Positions 42,346 through 54,435 of a stretch of 64,000 nucleotides of DNA are shown one piece after another. Both the position numbers and the translations under genes were made by a program. Location: NCBI GenBank assembly GCA_036346355.1, contig CM070570.1:44779592-44843591 (forward strand). Direction: 5' to 3'. Every line of letters begins with the position of its first letter. Position 1 is the first letter of the stretch. The notes under the pieces were generated by a model. It was not told the DNA's origin. It worked only from the letters and a program-made list of their open reading frames with translations, and searched no databases. The DNA comes from Rhipidocladum racemiflorum (lineage: Eukaryota; Streptophyta; Magnoliopsida; Poales; Poaceae).

Positions 42346-45159
42346 GATGAGCTCAGCATGGCCATGCTCTTGGCTTAAACATGATGCGAAGTTCTGTATT
42401 GCTTAATCTTGATGCAAAGTGAAAAAAATAAACATAATACCTGGTGCAAAGTACAATTACTTTTATATGTATAGATGGTGACCAGAATTAACAAATGCAA
42501 AGTGATACTGATCGGAAAAGCAGCTACATAAAAAACCATTCTTTCCATGGCCATCGAATGGATGGACAAATTTGATCTGGCTTCCTGAATTAATTCCTAG
42601 TTGAATGATTCAGTGATTTGGATCCCTTAGATTAGGTGGATTGCAATCAAACGTCATCTATTTTCTAATCTGATGTGAGAAGAGTCAAGCAATTTTGAAC
42701 AGGTCAAACAAAAGAGAGTGACTAGAGAAGGTATATCAATCCTGTATAGCATTCAACTATCCATCCCGATTCTACTCCTCCCCTCGTATTCCTCCCTCTT
42801 CCTCCTCCTTCCTCTTCCTCACCTGCACTGTCTCTCCTCCTTCATTGCCGACACTACCACACTAATCACAGCTCCACGCGCCTCCGCCCGTCCTTGCCCC
42901 CATCTTCTTTGGGGCCAACGGCGAGCTCACTGCCTTGCCGCCGACTCCCCTTCCCCCGCTGGCCACCCCACCAACCTAATATTCTCTCGGCTCTCCCCAG
43001 GCCGTCCTGTGCTACAACATCACCCACTGCCCTCTGTCGTGGCCCATCCCCCTCTGTTGCCACCCACTGCTGGGTCAATACATCCTAGTCCCCCTACCAC
43101 CTGGGGGGGCACGTGAACATGGTAGCGGCGCCATCCCTGTTATCCATCAACTTGGGAGAGTGACGGAGTGAAAGTTAACGAATAGAGAAGAAGATTCCAA
43201 GAAAGTTTCAAAAAGATTTATCAAGTTTCAACCCAAAAGTTTCAAAAAAATTTAGCTAGTTTCAACATATTTCATCGAATTTCAACAGGTTTCATCAAGT
43301 TTCAACTAAAAGTTTAACAAGTTTCATGAGAAAAACAAACAAAAAAGAAAAAAAATCCCTAGATTGCTCACATGCGGCCACGTGACCGCTTGCTATGGTG
43401 GTTTTGTGCCAGTCATTGGCCTTTCGCTTGCCACCGAGCTCGTTCGTGGCTCCGTGCCCACCGAGCTGTTGTAGTCGCTTGTCTCTAGTCGTCGCTCATA
43501 CTTGCCTTGCTTTGGCCAAACATGCAGCTATCAGCGTGCCCCATTTTCCAACACCGCTGCTCATGTTCACGCCACTCCCTCACAGTTTTGTTCGTCGATT
43601 GGTTTGCACGATTTATTGAGCGGTTTTTTAAGAAAAATCGTAAAAACCGGTGACAGAATGAAAAAAGGAGAAAAATACAAGAAAAATGGGAAAAATTGTA
43701 AAAATTATAAAGTACATATTTAGCAATAATAGAACAACTATTGAAAAGTATGGAAATTTTTGGCATGATCTTTGCTATATTTTAGACAATGTAAAGTTGT
43801 AAAGTAGGAATTTAGCAATAATATATCAACAAATAACATTTCATTTCAATACCGTTGACAACTTAATCCAACTAGTCCACATTTCAATAATATTCATTTC
43901 AATACCATAACTTGTTTGTACATGATAGATACTATAACTTGGTTATGTTTGATGAACGCCAAATCGTTTTGTTTTCTCGATTAATTGAAATTGTTTTTAA
44001 AGTTTATAATTAGTACATGTAATAGATATTGTTATGAATTTTTATATTTTTTCAATTTAGAATTTTAATAAAGACTCTTTCTTTTAATCTAAACATTTAT
44101 AATTTAGGTATTTTTTTTATTCTGAATTTTAGTTGATTTGGCTTATAATTGACATGGACTCTTTGTTTTAATCAAGTAATTTTTATTTCATTATTATTAT
44201 AAATTTTAGTTATTTATGGATTTACTTTGGAAATAGAATGGAAGTCAATTTGCTAATTTTTCTTGATTGTCTATTCTGAATTTCATAATTTAGATTGTGT
44301 TTGATATTGACTCTTTCTTTTAATATAAGCCATTATAACTCGGATTTTCTTATTCCAAATTTTAGTTAATAAAAGGCATTACATCAGTGAATGCTACAAA
44401 TAAAAATTCCCATAATTCTTAAATTATCATCTAGTATTTGTGCAACATCATGCGCGAGGATGGCCGGCGGCAGGCGGATCTAGATAGAGGCGTTGGTGAT
44501 TGCGAGAGCTCAGCATGAGGAGTGTTGGAAGTACAATGAATGTGTCCGAAGCTTCATAGAACGAGGTGTATATCGTGTGAACTTTAAGTGGGCTGGATCG
44601 AGTCTAATGGACGTAGTACTATTTTCTATTTTTTACCCTTTTCAGTTATATAAATTCAAATTTGCATCAAAAGCATCTCAAAATTTTGATTTTTCAAATC
44701 ATTTTGATGTCAGACGTCATAAATCTATTACTACTAATTTTAGAAAAAGTTACAATATTTTTTGCAAATTTTTCAAATTTGTTGAATTTAAATTTAACTT
44801 AGACCGATTTGTCGATCAGTTTCTATTGTCGAACCAGCTCGGTATAATCAGTTTTCATAAAATTGGTTCGATTTTCGTCAGTAAGGAGAACCCTGAAGAG
44901 AAGCACCTCGAATATTGCCTTGTCAAATATTGTTCCTCTCCCATTGTAGCACGTGTTGGACATCAACATCTACTGTAGCAAGTATCTCCGCGCATGAATC
45001 ATGGAAATGGTAGTCAATTAGTCATGTTAATTAGCATTATTGTGCCAGCGGTGACATCACTTCCTAAATCGCTTGCTAGTCGACTTTCGCTAGGCCAATC
45101 TGACAGTTCGTTGTGGGACCGTTTTCAATTAAAGTGAAGAGGCATAGAACGTGTCCCCT
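42346..45159. other. Intergenic, AT-rich; no gene recognised
   Basis: It contains C/T-rich low-complexity frames (42718-43116), a GTTTCA-rich block (43205-43335) and long AT-rich DNA. A 161-codon frame at 44493-44978 is Phe/Lys/Asn-rich, as expected of AT-rich DNA read by chance. Confidence 0.45.
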
Positions 45160-46095
45160 CCCTTTTTTGCGCAAAAGCCCCTCCAGTTTTCCGAAATTAC
45201 GTCCAGGTCCTCGCGCGATTTTTTGTGAGAGGAATATATTTTTCCCGGTTCGCGTTTAGGTCCCTGGTTTGCCGTTTTGCATGGAGGCCCTCCCGTTAAG
45301 TGCGAATAGCAAGCGAGCCCTTTACTAATTTTTCAAAATAGCGAACAGGTCCAAAATTATAACAAATAGGTCCTCGTGCTTTACGTTCGGGTCCTTTCTC
45401 CGTTTTGTCCCAAAAAAATGTTTTTGGGGTCCGTTTTTTCTCCAGAGCATGCGAAAAATATTTTCGATAGCCGTTTTTTCCAAAAAAAAATAATGTACAA
45501 CCGTTTCCTTTCTCCGTTTTGCTCGAAAAAAATGTTTTCGTGATCGGTTTTCCTCCGTTTTGCCCGAAAAAAATGTTTTCGTGATCAGTTTTCCCTCCAG
45601 GGCATGGGTGAAATGTTTTTCGTGGCTATTTCGCCCAAAAAAAAATTGGAAGACCATTTCCTTTATCCGTTTTGCCCGGAAAAAAATTCGTCATCCGATT
45701 TTTCTCCGGAGCATGGGAAAAATGTTTTCCTTGCCCGTTTTTTTCAAAACAAGAAATATGGAAAACCGTTCCCTTTCTCCGTTTTGCCCCAAAAAAAAGT
45801 TTTCGTCATCCGTTTTTCCTCCGGAGCATGGGGAAAATGTTTTCGGTGGCTATTTCCCCACCAAAAAAAAATGGAAAGCCGTTTGGAAAGCCGTTTTCTT
45901 TCTTCATTTTGCTTGAAAAAATTTATTTCCGTGAACCGTTTTTTCTCCGGAACATGGAAAAAATGTTTTCGTTGGCCGTTTCCCCAAAAAAAATGTAAAT
46001 TCGTTTTTCGTCCGTTGTTTTTCCGTTTTCCCCCGCTTTTCCTCATTTTTTTATCAAATTTCGCACGGCGCGGCGAAGCGCGCAGCTCTAACTAG
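45160..46095 (+). mobile_element. Helitron-like 3' portion with tandem repeats
   Basis: The right end has a GC hairpin (GCGCG-GCGAAG-CGCGC, 46068-46083) nine bases before CTAG, followed by T at 46096. This is the Helitron 3' signature. Upstream are four or five diverged repeats of about 111-125 bases carrying CGTTTTGCCC, a run of A, ATGTTTTCG and CCGGAGCATGGG. The 5' end (TC motif) could not be placed. Confidence 0.5.
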
Positions 46096-46133
46096 TTAGA
46101 ATGAGCCATGCTTAAGTTCAAGCATATGATTAA

Positions 46134-46528
46134 GGCCTTGTTTGGAAGCAAAGTTTTTCAAAACCATGGTATTACAAAGCCATGGTTTAGAAATTGTTTT
46201 GGCATAAATACCATGGTTTCACCTATCACCATTGAAACCATGGTTTTTCTTGGAACTACAAACTGTTTGGCTACAAAGTCTTTTGCATGGTATTTTCAAA
46301 GTATTGACACCTCTCACTCTCTACACTAGCACCAAAAGCCCAAAACTCCAATCTGAGTGGAGTTTTCAATACTCCAAAAAAACCATGGTATTGGCAATAC
46401 CATGGTTTTCAAAATAGAGTTTTTTAGGTTGCTTCCAAACACCATGATGCCAAAAATACCACGGTATTCTAGGCAAAACCATGGTTTTGCCTAGAAACTA
46501 TAAAAATACTTTGTTGCCAAACAGACCC
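46134..46528. mobile_element. Tourist-like MITE rich in ACCATGGT
   Basis: 395 bases flanked by TAA (46131-46133, 46529-46531). The ends are GGCCTTGTTTGGAAGCAAAG and CTTTGTTGCCAAACAGACCC. At least eight AACCATGGT palindromes lie inside. Confidence 0.85.
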
Positions 46529-46818
46529 TAAGTACTAACAATAAGTCTTCACTACTATAAAGATAGTCATATGTGTCGGTTCTTTTTCATCATCTAGGTC
46601 GGGTTTGGTGGCGATACAAAGTCCTTCGACAGTGATGACGAACGGTTCTCATGGTCGATTTCGCCTGATAGAGATATAGCGCCATCTCAAAACTGACCCA
46701 GAAGACCAATTATCTTTATCGATTCTGAGCTAGGAATCGATAGAAATAATTCAGGAATTTCTATCGGTCCCACGCTAAGAACTAATAGAGACATTGTCCT
46801 GATCTCTATCGGTTCTTA

Positions 46819-47070
46819 GGCCCTGTTTGGTACGGTTCCAGATTCTTGGTAGAAACGTTTCAGGTAGAATCATAATCACTGTTTGGAAACCGTTTGGCTA
46901 GCTGTCTGGATTCTGTGAATCGGGGTGGAACGGGGTTGAGAGCGATTCGACCCCGGCATAGAAAAAGAAGAAACGTTCCGAGGAGAATCGTTCCAAGCTT
47001 TAACCCGTTTGGCTAGGTTTCTCCCAGATTCTAATAGAAACGGCCCAGTTCCAAGTTGCCAAACGGGACC
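46819..47070. mobile_element. Tourist-like MITE nested in the CACTA element
   Basis: 252 bases flanked by TTA (46816-46818, 47071-47073). The ends are GGCCCTGTTTGGTACGG and AAGTTGCCAAACGGGACC. It splits the left subterminal repeat array, so it is younger than the CACTA insertion. Confidence 0.86.
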
Positions 47071-47130
47071 TTAGTGTGGAACCGATAGAGATTGGCACAC
47101 GTCTCTATCAGTTCCGAGCGTTGGACCGAT

Positions 47131-47571
47131 AGAGATAAATAACAGCACTAAGAATCCACATATTCATAGTATACTCACAGATTGACAAATTCACAGTATA
47201 TTCACATATTGACAGTATATACACAATTAAAAAATTCATAATATATTCACATTCTAGTGTATTGTTGACAACGTTAATTTATGGATACATATATACTCAA
47301 TGCAGAAATCAGTAGCACAATCCTCTAAAGTAACTCTCCTTAGGCAGCCCCGATATCCTAGTAGAAGGCTCTTTGCCCCAAGCAATTGCACCTAGAGTAC
47401 CATAGAGATTGTCCACTGATATAAGGCACATACTAAATGCAGAAATCAGTGACACAATCCTCTAGTAGCCTTTTCCTTGCAGAACTTGTATTTCCAGTTA
47501 TGTTATAAGGAAACAATAAACTAGTTAAAATATTAACAATCATACATTGAGAAACAATATTATTTGATAGA
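47131..47571. other. CACTA interior, AT-rich
   Basis: A minus-strand stretch near 47330-47430 reads LYGTLGAIAWGKEPS, possibly another exon-like piece. Otherwise nothing is recognised. Confidence 0.3.
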
Positions 47572-48076
47572 TCAAGACAAGGAGCTTTGTGGCTTTTCCA
47601 TGTCTGCCATCATATGCGCCATAACTTCCACAACAGAGGCTTTCCGGTTCTCCTTGTGGTTCCTAGTTCCATAGCTCTGGTACAATGCCTATTTGTTTGA
47701 CACTAATAACTGATTGACTTTTAGTCATATCTTTTAATCCCTACAAAAGCGATCATTTGTTGTGGAAATAGGCTGTCTTGATATATTATCAGTTATCACG
47801 TTAAACTAAATACTAGAAACATTTATATTACCTCTATAGACTCAGCTTTGGCTCCTTCAAGCTCTTCCTTATCCCTGCACTCCTTAATGATGATTATATT
47901 GTTAAGGGATTCAATATCTTGCGATTTGTCATCTATGTCTTTTAGTTTTTGTTTCATGTCATAAATCTTTTCTGTTAACTCATACTTTCCCTTTAATTGT
48001 TCTATCTCGCCAACTCTAGTTTTCGTTTAGCATCCAACAGCTTTTTCATGTCATCTATCTTGTTTGTAGACTTCAT
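47572..48076 (-). pseudogene. FDM/IDN2-like coiled-coil gene fragment inside CACTA
   Basis: Minus strand. Exon A (48076-47832) reads MKSTNKIDDMKKLLDAKRK, then after a 1-base frame break GEIEQLKGKYELTEKI, DMKQKLKDIDDKSQ and SLNNIIIIKECRDKEELEGA, ending GAG|GTAATA. Exon B starts after TAG at 47688 in phase 0 (ALYQSYGTRNHKENRK) and stops at 47572. The order LDAK-KLEL-EIEQLKGK...SLN-x3-I-x-KE-x3-EEL matches my recollection of the coiled coil leading into the XH domain of FDM/IDN2 proteins, which work in RNA-directed DNA methylation. Exon B does not look like XH, so part of the message may be chimeric. A generic coiled coil is the alternative. Confidence 0.5.
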
Positions 48077-49003
48077 TTTATATGCAATAATCGAAAGTAT
48101 CAAACTAGATACTGATTATGATGATTAAGCTCAAAGACAATGAAATAAAAGGAATACTTTCTACCATTAACAGGAAGCAACTCTAGTTCAATGCCACAAC
48201 TGGCATCAATACAACTGATTGATCAGATTATGAATAGTTCAACCAAGCAGGTATATCAACAGCTAACTAATTAGAGGCTATGGACATAGTAAGATAAGCA
48301 ATCATAATCAGTATATTTAGCAATAATCAAATGAGTAACTAATTAACTACATATTGCATATGATGATCAAGCTCAAAGACGGTGAAATAAAAGCAATACA
48401 GCTAGCGAGGGCAACCGATGGGTAGAGGCGGTGTGGTGGTCGGATGTGATGAGGCTATGTTGAAGGCCAGATCTGGTGCTCCACCGTCGGGCCGACACGT
48501 TCCATGTTGTTGAGATGGGGCATGCCACGGGAAGCCGAGGGGCGATGCAGGCAACGGGAGGCGGAGGGGCCACGGGAGGTGAAAGGGCAATGTGCGCATC
48601 GAACAGGCAGAGAAGCAGAGGGGCGATGCGGACGGAGAGGACTAAACTCCTTCCTTTATAGAATAGAGGGGAAGTTGAGAGGTCAAGCGCGAGGTGGACC
48701 CCTCGGCCTTTTGGTATTTGAATGGATTGGGAGGAGAAACCGAGAGGTTAAACGCGGGGAGGCGTTTGGTATGATTATCGCGCTCGGTTTTAACCTCATA
48801 AACCGATCGTGATGACCATCATCACTATCGGTTCTAACCTAAGAATCGATCTTGATAACAATGGTATCACTATTTGTCCTTATTGATAATTTGCACTATA
48901 TTTCGCACCCACATCGAATCATCTACCACACTATCGGTTGCTTCATGAAAAGTTAGAAACCGATCCAGATGAAAAGATAGTATTGTATCATTCTGTAGTA
49001 GTG

Positions 49004-49709
49004 CTGGCTCTCTTGAGCTCCTATCAGTTGCTCAAACATGCATGCATATCACATTTGCAAATGATTGAATTGAATCAAAATCTAAGAGCATTCCATGATG
49101 ACGAATGTCGCATTAACCAATCTTTGGTCACTCGATAATATAAGGAAAACAACCTGTATTAAGCTCCAGAAAGCGTATACTAATATTAACTCTATTAAAG
49201 CGGAAGAGATTGGCGAGCGCTTGGGCGGTCCACGTCAGCGGTTTGCGCGTTGGAAGCCCGGAGCTTTCCGTATTTGCGTACGCCTCCCTGTTGCCCGCGC
49301 CGTCGATCTTCTCGCTTCGCTTCCCATCGGCTCACCGTGTGTCCAACGACGGCCGATAAAGCGTGATGAAAATAGGCCTCGCGGAGCCCTCGTAGTAATA
49401 AATCTAGCTCAGATCTAGCTCTCTTGATGCCGTCAATTGCACAATTGACACGTGCGTATCACATTGCAATTACACTTTCCTCAGACGTAACAACTCCCAC
49501 GCCTTTGTACTGGTATCACACATTTGGAGGCGGTTTCCAAATGGAGCCCCACTCTGGCGCAATCCGATCCGACCCAACCACAACCAGACGAACCACAGTA
49601 CCCGACCCACCCCCATCGACACAGGCCGACCAGCCGGAGAGCGAGAGCGAGCGCGAGGGTGAGCGTCGAGGCGGCGGCGGCGGCCGGAGGCGAAGAGGAG
49701 GCTGGCAAG
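49004..49709 (+). promoter_or_regulatory. Upstream region of the CWC27-like gene
   Basis: The CACTA right end lies 706 bases before the start codon. A TATACTAATATTAACTCTATTAAAGCGG stretch at about 49176 resembles the 5' start of grass Helitrons, but no matching 3' end was found. A purine-rich leader (49635-49709) directly precedes the ATG. No clear TATA box. Confidence 0.35.
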
Positions 49710-52700
49710 ATGTCGTCGGTGTATGTGCTTGAGCCGCCGACGAAGGGGAAGGTGGTGGTGCAGACGACGGCCGGCCCGCTCGATATCGAGCTGTGGCCCA
49801 AGGAGGCCCCCAAGGCGGCGCGCAACTTCGTGCAGCTCTGCCTCGAGGGCTACTACGACGGCACCCTCTTCCACCGCGTCATCAAGTCCTTCCTCGTCCA
49901 GGGCGGTGACCCCACCGGCTCCGGCACCGGTAGGATCCTAAACCCTAAGCAATATTACCTATCTAGGGTTTCTGATTCCAGATTGTGCTGTGGATCTTGA
50001 CCAATCTTTACCGCGGATTTGGGTCAAAACTACTACTGATTAGTGACTCAAAATTTAGAATTTGGTGCCTGGTTAACTATCTGATTGTGTCACCTTGTTG
50101 GGTGTGAGCCATGAGTGTGATTGGAGGATTTGCGGTGCTTTGAATTGAAGCTGATGTTTGTCTGATATCAATCTGCAGGGGGTGAGAGCATCTATGGGGC
50201 CCCGTTTGCGGATGAGTTCCATTCACGCTTGAGGTTTAACCACAGGGGTCTAGTGGCGTGCGCCAATGCTGGTACGCCTCATTCGAATGGAAGCCAGTTC
50301 TTTATGACCCTTGACCGCTGCGATTGGCTCGATAAGAAGAATACTATTTTCGGGAAGGTACTGTGTCTAGCTTGAGTGCCCCTCACTATGTCTTAGTGTA
50401 ATGCATTTGTTTCATTGGAGGTGATTACGGTTGTCTATGGTCTACGTGTTGCATGCAGGTTACTGGTGATTCTATTTACAACCTTCTTGCCTTGGCTGAT
50501 GTTGAGACTGATAAGGATGATCGACCTGTGTACACACAGAAAATTCTTTCGGTCGAGGTAGCTTTTTCTTTCATTTTTGTTTTGGTACTTATTTGGTGCC
50601 GCATGACTTCTGATTGTTTTATTATTGCTTGTGAAGCCAAACTAGTTGTTGATTAGTTATTGTGTTTCTATAGGTACTCTGGAACCCATTTGATGATATT
50701 GTTCCAAAGCAACTTAAGAAGATTGAGCCTGCTGCCAAGGCTGATGCTGACGGGAAACCAAAGAAGAAAGCTGTTAAGTAAGTACTCTGCTCCTACCTAT
50801 TGTCCTTGAAAAGACAGGGAAATGGATGTTGGATTGGTTTTGACTCGCTTTATTCATCCTACAGGCAACTTAACGTGCTCTCTTTTGGAGATGAAGTAGA
50901 AGAGGAGGAGAATGAGGCAGCTTCCTCTGTTAAGGACAAAATAAAAAGTATTCATGATGTGTTGGATGATCCCCGTTTTCTTAAAGGGGAACCACAGGAA
51001 GAACAACTGGTGAGTATTATCACTTGTGGTTGAATAAATCTTTAGAATATTAACCAATCTTTTGCCAGCAAACATATCACAATAACATTAACAGGACAAT
51101 ACCTTATCCAATTGACACCCACCCTTCAAAAAATAAAACAAAATATAAAATAAAATGGCAGCCATGGCATTGTAGAACTGTGCAGTATGCTCTGCCGTAT
51201 TAGTGTGCATACCGTCTGAAACCAGGACTTGGTGTTGCCATTTTTGCTACTTTATCAAGAGTTGTAGCTGTCTTGATTATGCTTCTTCAGTGGTTCACAA
51301 CCAACCATCTATTTGCAATGCATTGGGTCCAAAATGGAATCATTGTTTTAATTTTTTTTTCAAGCATTCACTAGTTAACATGTATTAACTGCCTGAGGAG
51401 CACTTTTATAATTAGTACATGTTGGGATAATTTCCACTAGGCCTTGTCTTTTATTGATTATCCCTGCCAGCTGAAATGTCTTTTTATGGGAAGGCTTCCC
51501 ATCATGCATTGCTCATTAGTCAAATACGTTCCATCTTGAGTTGGTTTAGGGTGTGAACTGCATGTTTTACTCTGATCAGGTTTTGCTAATTAAGAGCTAC
51601 TTGCTTAATATCAAATAGTTTAGACCTTGCCAAATGTAAACAGCATTGTCCTTGTTCCAACTTTCAGTCCAATGAGCAAGAGAAGAAAAAAGAATCTGGT
51701 CTATCTGTCAGGGAGGCTTTACTTTCGAAGAAAGCTGATTCCAGAGAGCTAGAGCATGATCCAGAAAATGATGATTATCCTGATGACGAGAATGAGGAGG
51801 ATTTTGACAATAGGATGCGTTCACAAATTCTAAAAAAACGTAGAGAGCTCGGGGATATTCGGCAGCGTGAAACCTCCAAGACAGGTAACTTATTTTTCCA
51901 GTTCCATTAGGATGGCCATTGTCTAAATGTGGAACACTCATGTTCAGTGATGTGCTCTACTATGACAGACTTAATGAGAGCACAATTCTGTAATTTCCTG
52001 TAGCTACTTGCATTTTTTTAGACCGATGAAACACGATTGCTACTTGTAAGTTGGAAAAACTAAGCAACTTAATTTTCCTCTTTGGGACAGATAAATCACA
52101 TCGGAAGGATAAGGAGTTACCAGCTCGCAGGTTCTGTACCTTACCTTTATGTTCCTTATCCCTATTCCCTATGTACCCGGCCTTTTTTTCTTGCATTATC
52201 TGTTATAGTAATGGTAGAAAGGTTGTTTGGTTCAAAGGTTGTAGGTTGTCATTATGTAGTGTTGAGCAAGCATAATATACACCAGTCTGTAGCATGCTGT
52301 TCCTAGATGTCCCTTGAGTCCCAATCTCTTTAATTATCCAATACTGCGATCATTTTCTAAAAACTCAATTGGTAAGGCTGTTTTTCACATTTGGTAATTG
52401 ACAATATGTTATTCAGGTCTATGATATCACCATTCTGAATGGAGAATGAATTTCTTGACCTCTTTATTATCTTGCAAAATTCTCTTATTTGAAATTAGAA
52501 CTGATCTATTAAATCTTCATCTTCTTGTGATTATGAAAAATAATCTATTTCTGCACATTGTGTAATCATAATGATGTTCGGAATCAGGGGTGCCATGTAT
52601 TGAATAGCAAATGCTAATTCAGACTTAATGTATATGTCATGTGGATTCTGGAAGAGGAGTCCTATGTGTGTTGCATGTCTGAAACACTTCGAACCTTTAA

Positions 52701-53509
52701 ACCATATTTCTAGATAATTTAGTTCAACAGTTTTTTGAAACTTTTTACCAATTTGATGGTTCACAGGAGTGATGATGATGACGACGATGACGATGATCAG
52801 GACCATCGGTTACCAAAGGCTCGGAAACTGTCTATGAAGAAAAAAGGTATTGGCTCAGAAGCCAGTGCCGAAAGGACATCCAGAGGAGATGCTAATTTGC
52901 AACTACTGAATCCAGCTGAACAAGAGAGACATTTGCAAAAACAGAAAAAACGCCGGCTCCAAGGCCGTGAAGATGAGGTAGTGAATCTTCTTCTTTCTTA
53001 TAATTTCCATCTCTCATGTCATGTCAAGATAGTTCATGCATATTCATATTCCAGCTGGCACCACATCTATCTGTTAATTTGTGTGTTCTTAAAGTTGAGT
53101 GCCCAGACATTTCTTACACGCCAATTTTTTTCTGGTTAGACTTTAGCAAAGTTACAGAAGTTCAAGTCTTCCTTTCTCAATAAGAACCCTGCTACTGAGA
53201 ACACGGAAACAAAGGCTGACAATGAGGAATACACAGGGTGGCACACCAACCGGCTGAGTTTCATACCTGAGTCTTCTAAGGTATGCTGCAACCCTCTCCT
53301 GCCCTTGCTCTCCCCTCAACACACATACAGGGGAAATAGTTGCATGAACTGAACTTTGATCTTTACAGGATGTAATGGCTAGGAAAGATGATCCAGATGA
53401 CTACGTAGTGGTTGACCCTCTTCTGGAGAACGGAAAACAAAAATTCAACAAGATGCAAGCAAAGCTTAAAAGGAGAGAACGTGAATGGGCAGGCAGATCT
53501 CTCACCTGA
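49710..53509 (+). CDS. CWC27: Spliceosome-associated cyclophilin, CWC27/CYP57 type
   Basis: Ten exons: 49710-49929, 50179-50357, 50459-50557, 50674-50777, 50865-51009, 51668-51884, 52091-52130, 52767-52977, 53140-53280, 53369-53509. All introns are GT-AG, all phases match, and they total 1497 bases (498 residues plus stop), the usual plant CWC27 length. The start MSSVYVLEPPTKG is the family N-terminus; the in-frame ATG at 49524 lies in low-complexity leader. The cyclophilin domain (about 8-170) has YYDGTLFHRVI, FLVQGGDPTGSGTGG, ADEFHSRLRF, NGSQFFMTL and TIFGKV. The usual substrate-side Trp is seen as D-W-L. A charged tail follows with an Asp run (about 327-335) and the conserved end DDYVVVDPLLENGK. 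It would act in nuclear spliceosome complexes; prolyl-isomerase activity is uncertain in this family. Confidence 0.93.
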
Positions 53510-53552
53510 CCACCTATGCTGCTTGAGGTGTGTTACTGCTTCCATCTCTCTT

Positions 53553-53558
53553 AATAAA
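53553..53558 (+). terminator. Putative poly(A) signal of CWC27-like gene
   Basis: AATAAA 44 bases after the stop codon, in T-rich context. Confidence 0.4.
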
Positions 53559-54435
53559 GTGCACCGTGCAAAAAGGTGACCCGTCTTATCACGCAGTTCC
53601 GCTGCTGCAGTTTTGGTACACGGCTTGGAACTGTAAACAGCGGATGACAGATGCAGGTCACGGCAATTGATGGTAGAGTGACCACCTGTAGACTGATGAT
53701 TTTGGGTATTTGTATCATGGTCAGTGAAACTGTAAATAACAATAGTGAAACATATTTGTTTGTTTATCATGTACTAGCTCTTTGAGAAAACAACGCGCGT
53801 GCATCCTACATGCTGTGCCAGCTATGTATAGTTTGTCTCGGCATGTTGTTTGCAACCATAGGTGCTCTCATCTTGCTACTGAAACCTTACTGTTAGTCGT
53901 TGGTTTACAGCGCGCCGTCTTTCTGATTTCTCATACCGTAGCATTCAGAAGAAAGCTGCATTTTTGACTGGATATCATCTGTAATGTTTTGGCGACGACA
54001 GCCTCAAGCCTCAGAAACACTGCTTTCCATTTCTGCCTGAAAAGAAGGTTCAGAAGAATGATGCTAGTAGGCGGTAGGTTTAGCGTGCATATTCAGGGCA
54101 ACCTTTCAGGTGAGCAGGTTACCGATCATCCAGTGCTTTCGTGTGCAGGTGGGCTGGAGGCCTGGACGGACGGACGGACGTACAGGAGGTTGTCGAGGCA
54201 AAAGGCAGGAAGCAGCAGCAGTAAAACTAAGAACATGTAATACGATTGCAGTTGCATGCGTAGCCCAAAATTAAAGAAATGGAGCCGCAAAAAACGTATA
54301 CAAGTGTTGACCAAAGCCCATCGTCTCCTCCCGACGTGCAGGTGGCCGGAAAACCAAGCGAAGCCCAGAAGCAATGCCTGGTTTGCGATTCCGACGAGGT
54401 CGCCGCCGTCCCGTCCCAGCTGAACGGGCAGGCTG
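53559..54435. other. 3' flank of CWC27-like gene, no gene recognised
   Basis: Short frames only. It ends at the copia LTR. Confidence 0.45.

Larger units (their letters stand above)
46550..49003. mobile_element. Non-autonomous CACTA (En/Spm) element
   Basis: Left end CACTACTATAAAGATAG and right end in reverse CACTACTACAGAATGATA. Subterminal arrays of ATCGGTTCT/AACCGATAG-type repeats lie at both sides (46565-46815, 47080-47130 and 48790-48960). The flanks ctt (46547-46549) and ctg (49004-49006) give a 3-bp duplication with one mismatch. There is no transposase. It contains a nested Tourist-like MITE and a spliced gene fragment. Confidence 0.8.

Noticed and set aside
42718..43116. 132-codon frame starting with a Leu/Pro-rich stretch
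   Set aside because: Low-complexity C/T-rich DNA; the hydrophobic start is likely a composition effect.
44493..44978. 161-codon frame
   Set aside because: Phe/Lys/Asn-rich as expected from AT-rich DNA; no motif and no context.
45560..46095. Several overlapping plus-strand frames of 100-160 codons
   Set aside because: They arise from tandem repeats whose unit happens to lack stops; three frames are open at once and read Lys/Phe-rich.
49176..49205. Helitron 5' end upstream of the CWC27-like gene
   Set aside because: The TACTAATATTAA text is suggestive, but no hairpin plus CTAG end was found at a sensible distance.
49470..49874. Minus-strand frames opposite CWC27 exon 1
   Set aside because: Antisense shadow of GC-rich exon 1 and leader.
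53363..53770. Minus-strand 135-codon frame over the last CWC27 exon
   Set aside because: Antisense to a confirmed exon and its 3' UTR; no motif.
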